DNA of 64,000 nucleotides from Borrelia hispanica CRI (GTDB lineage Bacteria; Spirochaetota; Spirochaetia; Borreliales; Borreliaceae): NCBI RefSeq assembly GCF_000500065.1, contig NZ_AYOU01000121.1, positions 186,001 to 250,000 of the forward strand, read 5' to 3'. Shown piece by piece: positions 48,834 to 57,845 of this stretch (position 1 is its first letter; each line of letters starts with the position of its first letter). The notes under the pieces were generated by a model. It saw only the letters and a program-made list of their open reading frames with translations, ran no database searches and was not told where the DNA came from. The position numbers and the translations under genes were made by a program.

Positions 48834-50153
48834 ATGGCTGTTTTTAGAAAAAGTTATGATAGTTTGACATTATTTAGTTTAGCAATGATATCTTTTATTG
48901 GGGTTTTGCTTATATATTCTAGTGATTATACTTCTAATGGTTCTTTAATGAAAATAGAGTATATTAAACAGATTATATGGGTTATTGGTGGATTTTTTGT
49001 AATTTTTGTAGTAGGAAGGTATGATCTTAAGATCATACATGGTATGGTTTATCCTTTATATTTTTTGTTAGTTGTTTCTTTGATTTTTACTGCTATTTTT
49101 GGTATTACTGTTAATGGAGCTAAATCTTGGATTGGAATTTGGAAATTAGGTGGACAACCCTCAGAATTTGGGAAAATTATTGTTATTTTAACTCTTGCCA
49201 AATTTTATAGTAGTAAAAATGAATATCATAATTTCTTTGCTTTTGTTTTTGCATTTATGATACTTTTACCCGTTATTTTATTTGTATTTTTGCAGCCTGA
49301 TTTTGGTACAGCTGTAGTTTATTTGAATATGTTTATCTTTATTTCTTTCTTTGCGGGTGTAGATATACACTATATTTTATATTTTACTTTAACAGGATTT
49401 TTATCATTTATTTTTGTAGTATTGCCTGTTTGGTATGAATATAAGGCGGATATGGGTAATACATTATATTTAATCTTTTCTAATAATTTTTATTTTAAAG
49501 TAGCTTTTTTGGTGTTGGCCTTGATATTTTTATCCTCTGTTGTAGGTTTTTTTATTTCAAAATATAACTTGAATATTAGGCTTATTTATTTTTATATATC
49601 ATTTGTGAGTTCCATTTTGTTAATAGCAGCTTTTTGTTCTAAATTTCTGTCAAAATTTATGAAACCTTATCAAATTAAGAGGTTTTTAGTTTTCTTAGAT
49701 CCAAATATTGATCTTAAAGGTGCTGGTTGGAATTTAAATCAGGTAAAGATTGCTATTGGTTCTGGCGGTATTTTGGGTAAGGGATTTTTAAAAGGTCCTT
49801 ATACTCATGCAAATTATGTTCCGTCTCAAAGCACAGATTTTATTTTTTCAATTCTTGCTGAAGAATTTGGTTTTTTAGGCGTAAGTATTGTTTTAGTATT
49901 ATTTTTTCTTATTTTTTTTAGGATTTTAATAATAATGGATAAAAGCAAAGATAGATATATGTCTTTAATTCTTGCTGGTGTATTGTGTCTTTTATTTTTT
50001 CATACTTCTTTTAATATTGGTATGTCTTTAGGTCTCTTACCAATTACAGGTATACCTTTGCCTTTTCTATCTTATGGTGGTTCGTCTACTATTACTTTCT
50101 TTTTGGCTATGGCTCTTTACTTTAATATTGAATCTATAGTAACTATGGACTGA
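48834..50153 (+). CDS. rodA: SEDS peptidoglycan polymerase RodA
   Basis: RodA polymerises glycan strands with PBP2. The 439-residue protein has about ten membrane helices and the SEDS motifs GGQPSEFGKI, PDFGTAVV, the loop WNLNQVKIAIGSGGILGKG, SQSTDFIFSILAEEFGFLG with the catalytic-site Asp, and PITGIPLPFLSYGGSS. The length is slightly above E. coli RodA, with an extra stretch around residues 200-270. It closes the elongation operon. Confidence 0.95.
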   Translation: MAVFRKSYDSLTLFSLAMISFIGVLLIYSSDYTSNGSLMKIEYIKQIIWVIGGFFVIFVVGRYDLKIIHGMVYPLYFLLVVSLIFTAIFGITVNGAKSWIGIWKLGGQPSEFGKIIVILTLAKFYSSKNEYHNFFAFVFAFMILLPVILFVFLQPDFGTAVVYLNMFIFISFFAGVDIHYILYFTLTGFLSFIFVVLPVWYEYKADMGNTLYLIFSNNFYFKVAFLVLALIFLSSVVGFFISKYNLNIRLIYFYISFVSSILLIAAFCSKFLSKFMKPYQIKRFLVFLDPNIDLKGAGWNLNQVKIAIGSGGILGKGFLKGPYTHANYVPSQSTDFIFSILAEEFGFLGVSIVLVLFFLIFFRILIIMDKSKDRYMSLILAGVLCLLFFHTSFNIGMSLGLLPITGIPLPFLSYGGSSTITFFLAMALYFNIESIVTMD

Positions 50154-50276
50154 TAAATTTATATTCTTTTTATATTTTTTTCTTATTATTTTGTCTGTTT
50201 TTTTAATAAATTTTTTTGTATATTGTAATTGAGAAGATTTGTTGTTTATCTATGATTTTTTAAGTTGTGAATTTAT

Positions 50277-50282
50277 TATAAT
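50277..50282 (+). promoter_or_regulatory. -10 element before thrS
   Basis: A perfect TATAAT, 40 bases before the thrS ATG. The -35 position is only T-rich (weak). An inverted repeat GAAGATTTG (50233-50241) and CAAATCTTC (50295-50303) flanks this element. Its place shows that thrS has its own promoter and that the coding region does not reach further upstream. Confidence 0.5.
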
Positions 50283-50322
50283 GTTTTCATATTGCAAATC
50301 TTCAAGTTTATAAGGTGTTGTT

Positions 50323-52074
50323 ATGGGTGAAAAATTAGATAAGGATAGTATTCTTTATAAGAAGAGACATTCGATTGCACATGTCATGGCAGAAGCTGTT
50401 CTTGAATTATTTCCAAATACTAAGATTGCTATAGGTCCTCCAATTAAAGATGGTTTTTATTATGATTTTGATTTTGAAAAGCACATTTCAGAAAATGATC
50501 TTTTATTAATAGAACAGAAAATGCGAGAAATTTTAAAGACAGGCAGTCCTTTTATAAGAGAAGTTATAACTAGAGAGCAGGCTTTAGTGCTTTTTAAAGA
50601 TGAACCTTATAAGATAGATTTAATTCAAAATTTTGATGTTACAGATGAGATTACAATATATAAGAGTCATAATTTTACAGATCTTTGTAGAGGTCCTCAT
50701 GTTGATAATATGAATAAGCTTGATCCAAAAGCATTTAAGTTAACTAGTATAGCTGGTGCTTATTGGCGTGGCGATGAAAAAAATAAAATGTTAAGTCGTA
50801 TTTATGGAACTTTATGGAATAATGAAAAGGACTTAAAAGCATATCTTACATTGCAGGAAGAGATAAAAAAGAGAGATCATAGAAAGCTTGGTCGTGAACT
50901 TGATTTGTTTTCTGTTCATGAGGAGATAGGACCTGGTCTTATTTTTTTCCATCCACATGGTGCTAGAATAAGGGCTTTAATAGAGAATTTTTGGCGAGAA
51001 GAGCATTTTAAGAATGGTTATGATATACTTTTTACTCCTCATATTGGTAAATCTTGGATTTGGGAAACCTCTGGTCATTTAGATTTTTATAAAGAGAGTA
51101 TGTTTGAAAAAATTGAAATGGATAGAAGTGATTATTATGTTAAGCCTATGAATTGTCCATTTCATATTGCAATTTATAATACTGATAAGCATTCTTATAG
51201 AGATTTGCCATTTAGGTGGGCTGAACTTGGTACTGTCTATCGTTATGAGAAGATAGGTGCGATTCATGGTACTATGCGTGTTAGAGGTTTTACTCAAGAT
51301 GATGCACATATTATATGTACTTATGAGCAAGTAAATTTTGAAGTTAGAGAGGTTTTACGTTTTGCTATTGATATGTGGCATAAATTTGGATTTACAAATT
51401 TAAAGGCATATCTTTCAACAAAACCTGAAAAAGCTGTTGGAGATGATGATGATTGGAAAATGGCTGTTAAAGTTTTAGAGAAAACCTTGATTGATTTTAA
51501 TATCGATTTTGATATTGATGAAGGCGGAGGAGCTTTTTATGGGCCCAAAATTGATCTTAAGATAATTGATTCTCTTGGAAGGGCGTGGCAAATGAGTACA
51601 ATTCAATTTGATTTTAATCTTCCTGCAAGATTTAAGATGACTTATACTGCAGAAGACGGCAAGGAAAAGAGACCCTTTATGATTCATAGGGCGCTTCTTG
51701 GTTCTATTGAGAGATTTTTTGGGATTTTAGTGGAGCATTATGGTGGAGCATTTCCTGTATGGTTGGCTCCTCTTCAAGTTGTAATTATTCCTGTAAATAG
51801 CATTGTAGAAGAATATGCATTAGAAGTATTGTCTAGATTTCAAAATGAAGGAATTAGAATAAAATTTGATAATTATTGTAATATGAGGATGAATGCAAAA
51901 ATTAGACAATATCAGTCAAAAAAAGTTCCATATATGTTTATTATTGGAGAGAGAGAAGTGGTAGAAGGAAAGATTTCAATTAGAACTAGAACAAATGAGC
52001 AAATTAATGGACTTGAGCTTAAAGAAGCTCTTGAATTTGTGAAGTTAAAGATAAGTAATAAGGAGATCTTATAG
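50323..52074 (+). CDS. thrS: Threonyl-tRNA synthetase lacking the TGS domain
   Basis: The enzyme charges tRNA-Thr. At 583 residues it is about 60 shorter than E. coli ThrRS. The N-terminal TGS domain is missing: the protein begins almost directly with the editing domain (HSIAHVMAEAVLELFPNT, HxxxH, and DLCRGPHVD). The catalytic core is complete, with zinc ligands Cys in PMNCPFHIA, His in TQDDAHIIC and His in FMIHRALLGSIERFFG, and a C-terminal anticodon-binding domain. The upstream gap has stops and a promoter, so the domain is not simply missed. The matching tRNA-Thr is at 37412-37486. It corresponds to BB0720. Confidence 0.95.
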   Translation: MGEKLDKDSILYKKRHSIAHVMAEAVLELFPNTKIAIGPPIKDGFYYDFDFEKHISENDLLLIEQKMREILKTGSPFIREVITREQALVLFKDEPYKIDLIQNFDVTDEITIYKSHNFTDLCRGPHVDNMNKLDPKAFKLTSIAGAYWRGDEKNKMLSRIYGTLWNNEKDLKAYLTLQEEIKKRDHRKLGRELDLFSVHEEIGPGLIFFHPHGARIRALIENFWREEHFKNGYDILFTPHIGKSWIWETSGHLDFYKESMFEKIEMDRSDYYVKPMNCPFHIAIYNTDKHSYRDLPFRWAELGTVYRYEKIGAIHGTMRVRGFTQDDAHIICTYEQVNFEVREVLRFAIDMWHKFGFTNLKAYLSTKPEKAVGDDDDWKMAVKVLEKTLIDFNIDFDIDEGGGAFYGPKIDLKIIDSLGRAWQMSTIQFDFNLPARFKMTYTAEDGKEKRPFMIHRALLGSIERFFGILVEHYGGAFPVWLAPLQVVIIPVNSIVEEYALEVLSRFQNEGIRIKFDNYCNMRMNAKIRQYQSKKVPYMFIIGEREVVEGKISIRTRTNEQINGLELKEALEFVKLKISNKEIL

Positions 52075-52075
52075 C

Positions 52076-52699
52076 TTGCATAGTAAAAAAATAATTACTC
52101 CAAATAAAATAACTTTTCTTAGAATTATATTATCTTTTGTTATTTTATTGATATTATGTTTTGAATATTTGTGGAATTCTTATTTAATTTTAATTTTAAT
52201 TTGGCTTTTAATTATTTTTAATGAAATTACAGATATTATTGATGGATATATTGCTAGAAAATATGGTTTAGTTAGTAATGTAGGTAAAATTTTAGATCCC
52301 TATGCAGATGTGTTGCAACATTTAACATATTTTGTTTTTTTCTTTTATAAAGGTATTACTCCGTATTATTTTTTTGTGATATTTGTATATCGTGAACTTT
52401 CTGTTGGTGTTATTAGAAATTTAATTATTCAATTTAATATAATCCAGCAAGCCAGAATTTCAGGTAAAGTAAAATCGTTATTTTATGCTATTGCTGTATT
52501 TGCGAGTCTTTTGCTTTATACTTTTGACAAGTTAAAAATTATTACTTTTGTTGACAGTTTTATTAGTTCAATTTTAAATTTAACTTTTAGTTTTTCTTTT
52601 ATTGTTTCAATAATATATGTTATTTCTGCTTTTATAACTATCATATCATTAATTGATTATGTCATGATATTTTTGGATCTTGGCAAGTATGAGAAGTAA
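52076..52699 (+). CDS. pgsA: CDP-alcohol phosphatidyltransferase (PgsA-like)
   Basis: A 207-residue membrane enzyme with the catalytic motif D-x2-D-G-x2-A-R-x8-G-x3-D-x3-D seen as DIIDGYIARKYGL then GKILDPYADV. Size and N terminus (TPNKITFLRIILSF) fit phosphatidylglycerol-phosphate synthase, which makes the precursor of phosphatidylglycerol. About five helices. The start is TTG with AAGGAG 9 bases upstream (52061-52066), 1 base after the thrS stop. It corresponds to BB0721. Confidence 0.92.
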   Translation: MHSKKIITPNKITFLRIILSFVILLILCFEYLWNSYLILILIWLLIIFNEITDIIDGYIARKYGLVSNVGKILDPYADVLQHLTYFVFFFYKGITPYYFFVIFVYRELSVGVIRNLIIQFNIIQQARISGKVKSLFYAIAVFASLLLYTFDKLKIITFVDSFISSILNLTFSFSFIVSIIYVISAFITIISLIDYVMIFLDLGKYEK

Positions 52700-54128
52700 T
52701 TTATTATTAATATTTATTTGTTTGTTTATTAATTTTTATTCTTATGCTGATGTAAAGCAAATGTTGACCGAAGTTAAGCCTTTAACTATTTCAAGCAAAA
52801 ATGGAAAAGGAAGCATTTATTTGAAAGTTGACAAGTCTTCTGATTATATTTTGACTTTTGATGTTGCTTTGGGGACAGATTTTGTATATATGGTATATGA
52901 CGTTTTTAATAAAAAATATATAACAGATAAGATAAGAAAAAATGATGTTAAACTTGCATTGCAAAAGGATGTTCTTTATGCTGTAATTTATGTTACATCA
53001 GAGAATGTAAACATTAATTTTACTCTTAATGATTTAGATTTATCAATAATTGGTGAGAGTTCTTTAAAGGCCAAAATATCTAATATAAAAAAACAAAATA
53101 AAACTTTTTTATTAAGAGATTTGCCAAGTTTTAAGTTAAGTTCAAGGCTTAAAAAATATATTTTAAAAACCTATAAGCATAATATTTATATTGCGTATCA
53201 GGTTGAAGATGATGATACTATTAAAGTTGCTTCATTTATTGAAAATATTGGTTGGTTTGATATCAGTACTGCTGTTAATGATAATATTACCGATATTTCA
53301 TGTTTTGATTTTGCGATTAATTCTAAAGGGGAATTATATATTGTATTTACTACTAAGAGTACCAGTGATTTTCCTAGTGAACTTATAGTTCGGAAATTTA
53401 ATAGTCGAAAGTGGATTGATATTAGTCCTAAATTGAGAGAAAATGTTGGTTTTTTAGTAAATATTAGTGTTGATCATAAGGACAATTTGTATGTAGCTTA
53501 TTTGAAAAAAATTGGTTATGAATATAAAGTCAATTTTATTGTAAATAGAGGATATGGAACTACTTGGAATAGTATTATAGATTCTAATGTGTTTAAAGGT
53601 ACTGCTGATGTTGATGTCTTAAGTATTGGTGTTATTGCTGAACCTTTTTTAGGAATTTTTTACAATTATAAATTAAATGATTATGTGAATTCTGAATTTA
53701 TTATTGATAGAGGAAAAACTTGGTCGAATGTGAATATACAATCTGTAAATATGGCAAATTCTGTTAGAATCTTATCTGATGTTAAATCAAATAAGATTAT
53801 TTTAAGTTATGTAACAAAAGATAGACCTATTGTTAGTATATCTACTCTTCAATGTGATAAATGGCAAAATGTAAGTCCAAATATTAAAATTAAAGGGGTA
53901 GTTAGTGATATTTTGAAATATAGTAATGATTTGTTATTAACGTTTGAAGATGATAATAATGTGAGACTTATTTATTTGAATTCTGATAATTGGTATTTTT
54001 TAAATGAATCTGAAATTTTTCAAAAATCTGCTTGCAAACCTCAACTTGCACAATATCAAAAAAAAGGATTTGTATTGTCATGTTTAAGCTTAGATTTTAA
54101 AGTTTTATTTCTTAAGTTGATTAGATAA
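52689..54128 (+). CDS. Unknown exported protein with beta-propeller-like repeats
   Basis: The function is unknown. The 479-residue protein has a signal peptide (RSNLLLIFICLFINFYSYA). The region about 160-479 shows a loose repeat of a hydrophobic strand with LYIVFT, LYVAYL, IILSYV or LLLTFE, followed 20-35 residues later by a W-x-D/N-I/V-S type end (WFDIS, WIDIS, WNSII, WQNVS, WYFLN). This spacing suggests a five- or six-bladed propeller. The ATG at 52689 lies inside the pgsA end; a TTG at 52680 is also in frame. The last 24 bases overlap the convergent cyaB. It corresponds to BB0722. Confidence 0.8.
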   Translation: MRSNLLLIFICLFINFYSYADVKQMLTEVKPLTISSKNGKGSIYLKVDKSSDYILTFDVALGTDFVYMVYDVFNKKYITDKIRKNDVKLALQKDVLYAVIYVTSENVNINFTLNDLDLSIIGESSLKAKISNIKKQNKTFLLRDLPSFKLSSRLKKYILKTYKHNIYIAYQVEDDDTIKVASFIENIGWFDISTAVNDNITDISCFDFAINSKGELYIVFTTKSTSDFPSELIVRKFNSRKWIDISPKLRENVGFLVNISVDHKDNLYVAYLKKIGYEYKVNFIVNRGYGTTWNSIIDSNVFKGTADVDVLSIGVIAEPFLGIFYNYKLNDYVNSEFIIDRGKTWSNVNIQSVNMANSVRILSDVKSNKIILSYVTKDRPIVSISTLQCDKWQNVSPNIKIKGVVSDILKYSNDLLLTFEDDNNVRLIYLNSDNWYFLNESEIFQKSACKPQLAQYQKKGFVLSCLSLDFKVLFLKLIR

Positions 54129-54626
54129 TAATTCAAAGTATGATTTTTTTTCAATATTATTTTGTAGTTTAAAGTCTTCTATTGTTTTGTAAATTTCTTT
54201 CTTAGCAATACTTAATTCATTTTTATTGTCAATTATTTTTTCGATTTCTAGAAAGAATCCGAGATTTTGAATTTCGTTAACTTCTATATTTAAATTGTCT
54301 TTTTTATAGATTAGACTTTTTTTAATCTTTTTATATAAAATTTTAAAATCCAATTCTTTGATAAAGGATATAAAGTTATCTATTTTGTCTACTTGAAATT
54401 CAATTTCTTTGTTTATTTCTATATCTTTTTCTAAAGATTTAATTTTAAATGTTATAATTTTTTTTGAGATATTGGATTCTCTTATTCTAATGATTTTTTT
54501 TGAATTGGAATAATAAATATCATTTTTAATTTCTTCTTTAATAAATTGAAATTTTTGATTAGCTAATTTTACGATTTTTTTTACTCTGTTTTTTGGAATA
54601 AAAGCTTTTAGTTCAACTTCAAACAT
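54105..54626 (-). CDS. cyaB: Class IV adenylate cyclase CyaB (CYTH domain)
   Basis: A 173-residue CYTH-fold protein beginning MFEVELKAFIP, with the ExExK signature as EVELK. Further charged strands (IRIRESN, ITFKIKSLEKDIEINKEIEF, LNIEVNEIQNLGFFLEIE) supply the metal- and phosphate-binding Lys, Arg and Glu. Class IV cyclases make cAMP; thiamine triphosphatase and tripolyphosphatase share the fold, so activity is not certain. It is transcribed away from ktrB and overlaps the end of the propeller-like gene by 24 bases. It corresponds to BB0723. Confidence 0.88.
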   Translation of the reverse strand: MFEVELKAFIPKNRVKKIVKLANQKFQFIKEEIKNDIYYSNSKKIIRIRESNISKKIITFKIKSLEKDIEINKEIEFQVDKIDNFISFIKELDFKILYKKIKKSLIYKKDNLNIEVNEIQNLGFFLEIEKIIDNKNELSIAKKEIYKTIEDFKLQNNIEKKSYFELLSNQLKK

Positions 54627-54716
54627 ATATTAAAAATAATAAAATTATGGTAATATTTCAACATTCTGCTATTTTGATCATGATATCTTATATGTTTTGT
54701 TGTATTTTATTTTTAT

Positions 54717-56036
54717 ATGTTGAAAATTGAATTTAGTGATAGGTTTTTTCTTTTTAGTTATTTTATCTTAATTATGTTTGTAGGCTCTTTGTTATTGTTA
54801 TTACCTATTGCTTGGAATGATGTTGAAAGTTTAAAATATATAGATGTTTTATTTACATCTGTATCTGCTGTTAGTATTACGGGGCTTGTGACTGTTAAGA
54901 TGGAAAGTTTTTCTACTTTTGGTTTTATTGTAATAATGTTATTGATTCAGTTTGGTGGACTTGGTTTCATAACAATTACTACCTTTTATTTGCTTATTCC
55001 TAAACGTAAGTTAAAGTTAACTGATGTTCGAATAATCAAACAATATTCTCTTTCAAATATTGAATATAATCCTTTGAAAATTTTAAAAAATATACTTTTT
55101 GTGACTTTTTCAATTGAATTAATTGGAGGAATATTAATATTATTGTTTTTTAAAATTAGAGGTATTAATATTTCATTACTTGAGGCTTTATTTACTGCTG
55201 TTTCAGCTTTTTGTAATGCAGGGTTTTCTATGCATTCTGAGAGTATTTATGCATGGCGTGATGTTCCTGAAGCTATAATTGTTATTGCTATATTGATTAT
55301 TTGTGGAGGACTGGGATTTATGGTGTATCGTGATGTTACTAATACTATGAAGTATCGTAAGAAATTATCCCTTCATGCTAAAATTGTTTTTACGCTTAGT
55401 TTTTTTTTGATTCTTTTTGGTGCAGTTGTATTTTTTTTCTCAGAAATTCATAAACTTAGAGATGGTTATTCACTTGGGACTTTAATATTTAATGCAATAT
55501 TTTATTCAATAAGTACAAGAACAGCTGGTTTTAATTATCTTGACAATGCTCTTATTTCAAGTAGAACCCAAATGCTTTCTTTGCCATTTATGTTTATTGG
55601 TGGTGCTCCAGGTTCAACTGCTGGAGGAATAAAAATTACTACTTTTTTCTTAATTATTCTTGCAGTAATAAAATCTCAAGATGGTAATGGTTATATTATT
55701 GGTTCTTATAAAGTCTCAATTGATAGTATAAGATTTGCACTTTTATTTTTTGTAAGAGCTGTTTTTATTTTATGTTTTTCATTTTTTGTTCTTCTTGCTG
55801 CTGAGAGTGGTGGAAAATGGAGAGTCATTGATTTGGGATATGAGGTTTTTTCTGCTTTTGGTACTGTTGGTTTATCAGTTGGGGTTACACAAGATTTGTC
55901 ATTTTTGGGTAAAGTAATTATAATTTTTACTATGTTTGCGGGTAGAATAGGGCTTTTTTCTATGGCAATTTTTGTTTCTAGAAATTCTCGTTTTGAAGAA
56001 TTTACAAGACCAAGACAGGATATTTTGGTGGGTTAG
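54717..56036 (+). CDS. ktrB: K+ channel subunit of a Ktr/Trk uptake system
   Basis: A 439-residue membrane protein with four M1-P-M2 repeats. The four filter loops are SAVSITGLVTV, FCNAGFSMHS, STRTAGFNY and FGTVGLSVG, each with the conserved Gly that lines the K+ path. It works with the next gene, a cytoplasmic regulatory ring. The start is ATG without a clear ribosome-binding site, 90 bases from the divergent cyaB. It corresponds to BB0724 (older name ntpJ). Confidence 0.95.
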   Translation: MLKIEFSDRFFLFSYFILIMFVGSLLLLLPIAWNDVESLKYIDVLFTSVSAVSITGLVTVKMESFSTFGFIVIMLLIQFGGLGFITITTFYLLIPKRKLKLTDVRIIKQYSLSNIEYNPLKILKNILFVTFSIELIGGILILLFFKIRGINISLLEALFTAVSAFCNAGFSMHSESIYAWRDVPEAIIVIAILIICGGLGFMVYRDVTNTMKYRKKLSLHAKIVFTLSFFLILFGAVVFFFSEIHKLRDGYSLGTLIFNAIFYSISTRTAGFNYLDNALISSRTQMLSLPFMFIGGAPGSTAGGIKITTFFLIILAVIKSQDGNGYIIGSYKVSIDSIRFALLFFVRAVFILCFSFFVLLAAESGGKWRVIDLGYEVFSAFGTVGLSVGVTQDLSFLGKVIIIFTMFAGRIGLFSMAIFVSRNSRFEEFTRPRQDILVG

Positions 56037-56042
56037 AATAAA

Positions 56043-56825
56043 GTGAAAACATTTGTTATTATTGGTCTTAGTAATTTGGGAATTCATATTCTTGAAAATT
56101 TAAGTAAGCTTGATTGTCAAATAATTATTGTTGATACTTCAAAAGAATTGGTTGAAGAATATGATGTAATTGCTACAGAAAGTTTTATTTTAGATCAGTT
56201 TACTAAGAATGCATTAAAAAAAATTATTCCTGTAGATACTGATGCTGTTATTATTGATTTTGATAATGATCTTGGGAAAAGTGCTCTTGTTACTCATTAT
56301 TGTAATCTTTTAGGTGTGAAGGAAATATGTGTTAAGACTGAAGATGGGGATGATGCTGAAATATTAAAAACTCTTGGTGCTACAAGAATTATATTTCCAA
56401 GCAAGGATGCTGCTCGAAGATTGACTCCATTGTTGGTATCTCCTAATCTTTCAACATATAGTATTGTTGGGCATGATATTATTGTTGCTGAGACAATTAT
56501 TCCAAAAGAATACGTAGGTAAAACTTTACTTGAGGCTGATTTGAGAAGTGAGAAGGGTATTACTGTTATTGCTGTTAGAAATTTAAGTAATTCTAGATAT
56601 GAACTTGTGGATGGAGATTATTTTTTCTTAAAGGATGATAAAATTGTGATTTGTGGCAAACCTGATAAGATTGAAAATTTTACAAATAATAAAGATTTGA
56701 TTAAGGATTTAATATCAGTTTCTAAAACAGAAGATGCTGCTTATAAGGAAAGTTCTAAAAAATTAGGCTTTTTAAAATTTTTTGATTTTATGAAAAATTT
56801 TAATAAGGATAAGAAAAATAATTAA
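56043..56825 (+). CDS. ktrA: K+ uptake regulatory subunit KtrA (RCK domains)
   Basis: A 260-residue cytoplasmic protein with an RCK_N Rossmann fold (FVIIGLSNLGIHILENL, then IIIVD with the acidic end of strand 2) and an RCK_C domain from about residue 135. It gates KtrB in response to ATP/ADP or NAD(H). The C terminus has an extra Lys-rich tail of about 40 residues (KKLGFLKFFDFMKNFNKDKK). The start is GTG, 6 bases after ktrB. It corresponds to BB0725. Confidence 0.94.
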   Translation: MKTFVIIGLSNLGIHILENLSKLDCQIIIVDTSKELVEEYDVIATESFILDQFTKNALKKIIPVDTDAVIIDFDNDLGKSALVTHYCNLLGVKEICVKTEDGDDAEILKTLGATRIIFPSKDAARRLTPLLVSPNLSTYSIVGHDIIVAETIIPKEYVGKTLLEADLRSEKGITVIAVRNLSNSRYELVDGDYFFLKDDKIVICGKPDKIENFTNNKDLIKDLISVSKTEDAAYKESSKKLGFLKFFDFMKNFNKDKKNN

Positions 56826-56837
56826 TAGGATTTTAAG

Positions 56838-57809
56838 ATGACTAAAATTATTCCTGTTGCAAGTGGAAAGGGAGGTGTTGGGAAAACATCTTTTGTTGCT
56901 AATATTGGTTATAAACTTGCACGTTTAGGTAAGACTGTGATACTTGTTGATCTTGACCTTGGAGGTTCTAATCTGCATACTTGTTTAGGTGTTAAGAATA
57001 CTGGTGTTGGCATAGGTTCTTTTATTAATAAACAAGAAAAAGATTTTTCAAGTTTAGTTCTTAAAACTCCTTATAAAAAGCTTTATTTGGTTCCAGGAGA
57101 TGCTCTTTATACGGGTACAGCCAATATACCTTTTTCTATCAAGAAGAGAATAATAGATTCTATTCAAAGAGAACTTGTTGCTGATTTCGTTTTTATAGAT
57201 TTAGGGTCAGGTACGTCTTATAATACAGTGGATTTTTATTTATCATCTTATAGTGGCGTAATCATTACTGTTCCAGAAACTCCTTCAATTCTTAATGCTT
57301 ATTCTTTTTTAAAAAATGCTCTCTATAGACTTCTATATTTAGGTTTTCCTCCAAAAAGTCCTGAACGAGAATATATTAGTAATTTTTTTAAAAATAAAAT
57401 AGAAGGTACAAACGTTAAATTTAAAGATTTAGTTTTAGGTATTGAAGTTATATCTTTAAGTTCTTCACTTAAGGTCAAAAAGATGATGAATAGTTTTTAT
57501 CCTAGAGTTGTATTAAATAGAATAGAGTCTAGCGAAGAAATAGCTATGTGTGAAAATTTAATAAATGTTGTTAAAAATAATATCAATATACCAGTTGAAT
57601 TTATTGGTTTTATTCCCTTTGCAAAAAGTTTTAGAGCATCTGTTAATAATAGAATTCCATTTGTTGATTTTGATAGAAATTCGAAACTTAATAAATATTT
57701 TGAATTTATTGCGTGTAATTTAATTAAATCACCTGTTGAAGGTTCACCTTATATTTATGATGATATATACGATATGATTAAGGATCAAAGTCAATTTATT
57801 AGGAAATAA
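56838..57809 (+). CDS. MinD/ParA-like P-loop ATPase
   Basis: A 323-residue ATPase of the MinD/Mrp/FlhG group with the deviant Walker A SGKGGVGKTSFVANIG, VDLDLGGSNLHTCLG after it and FVFIDLGSGTSYNTVDF as Walker B. There is no minC, minE or flhF next to it, and no obvious C-terminal membrane helix. The insert of about 50 residues after the second half (SPEREYISNFFKNKIEG) is unusual for MinD. It lies between ktrA and phosphofructokinase, which gives no clue to its cargo. In B. burgdorferi it is one of several MinD-like genes (about BB0726). Confidence 0.88.
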   Translation: MTKIIPVASGKGGVGKTSFVANIGYKLARLGKTVILVDLDLGGSNLHTCLGVKNTGVGIGSFINKQEKDFSSLVLKTPYKKLYLVPGDALYTGTANIPFSIKKRIIDSIQRELVADFVFIDLGSGTSYNTVDFYLSSYSGVIITVPETPSILNAYSFLKNALYRLLYLGFPPKSPEREYISNFFKNKIEGTNVKFKDLVLGIEVISLSSSLKVKKMMNSFYPRVVLNRIESSEEIAMCENLINVVKNNINIPVEFIGFIPFAKSFRASVNNRIPFVDFDRNSKLNKYFEFIACNLIKSPVEGSPYIYDDIYDMIKDQSQFIRK

Positions 57810-57845
57810 TTAGATTATAATAATACTTGAAGGAGGGGTAATTTA

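Noticed and set aside
50233-50303. T-box or attenuator before thrS, suggested by the GAAGATTTG/CAAATCTTC repeat
   Set aside because: The first arm lies upstream of the -10 element, so it is not in the mRNA from that promoter, and no T-box motif is present.
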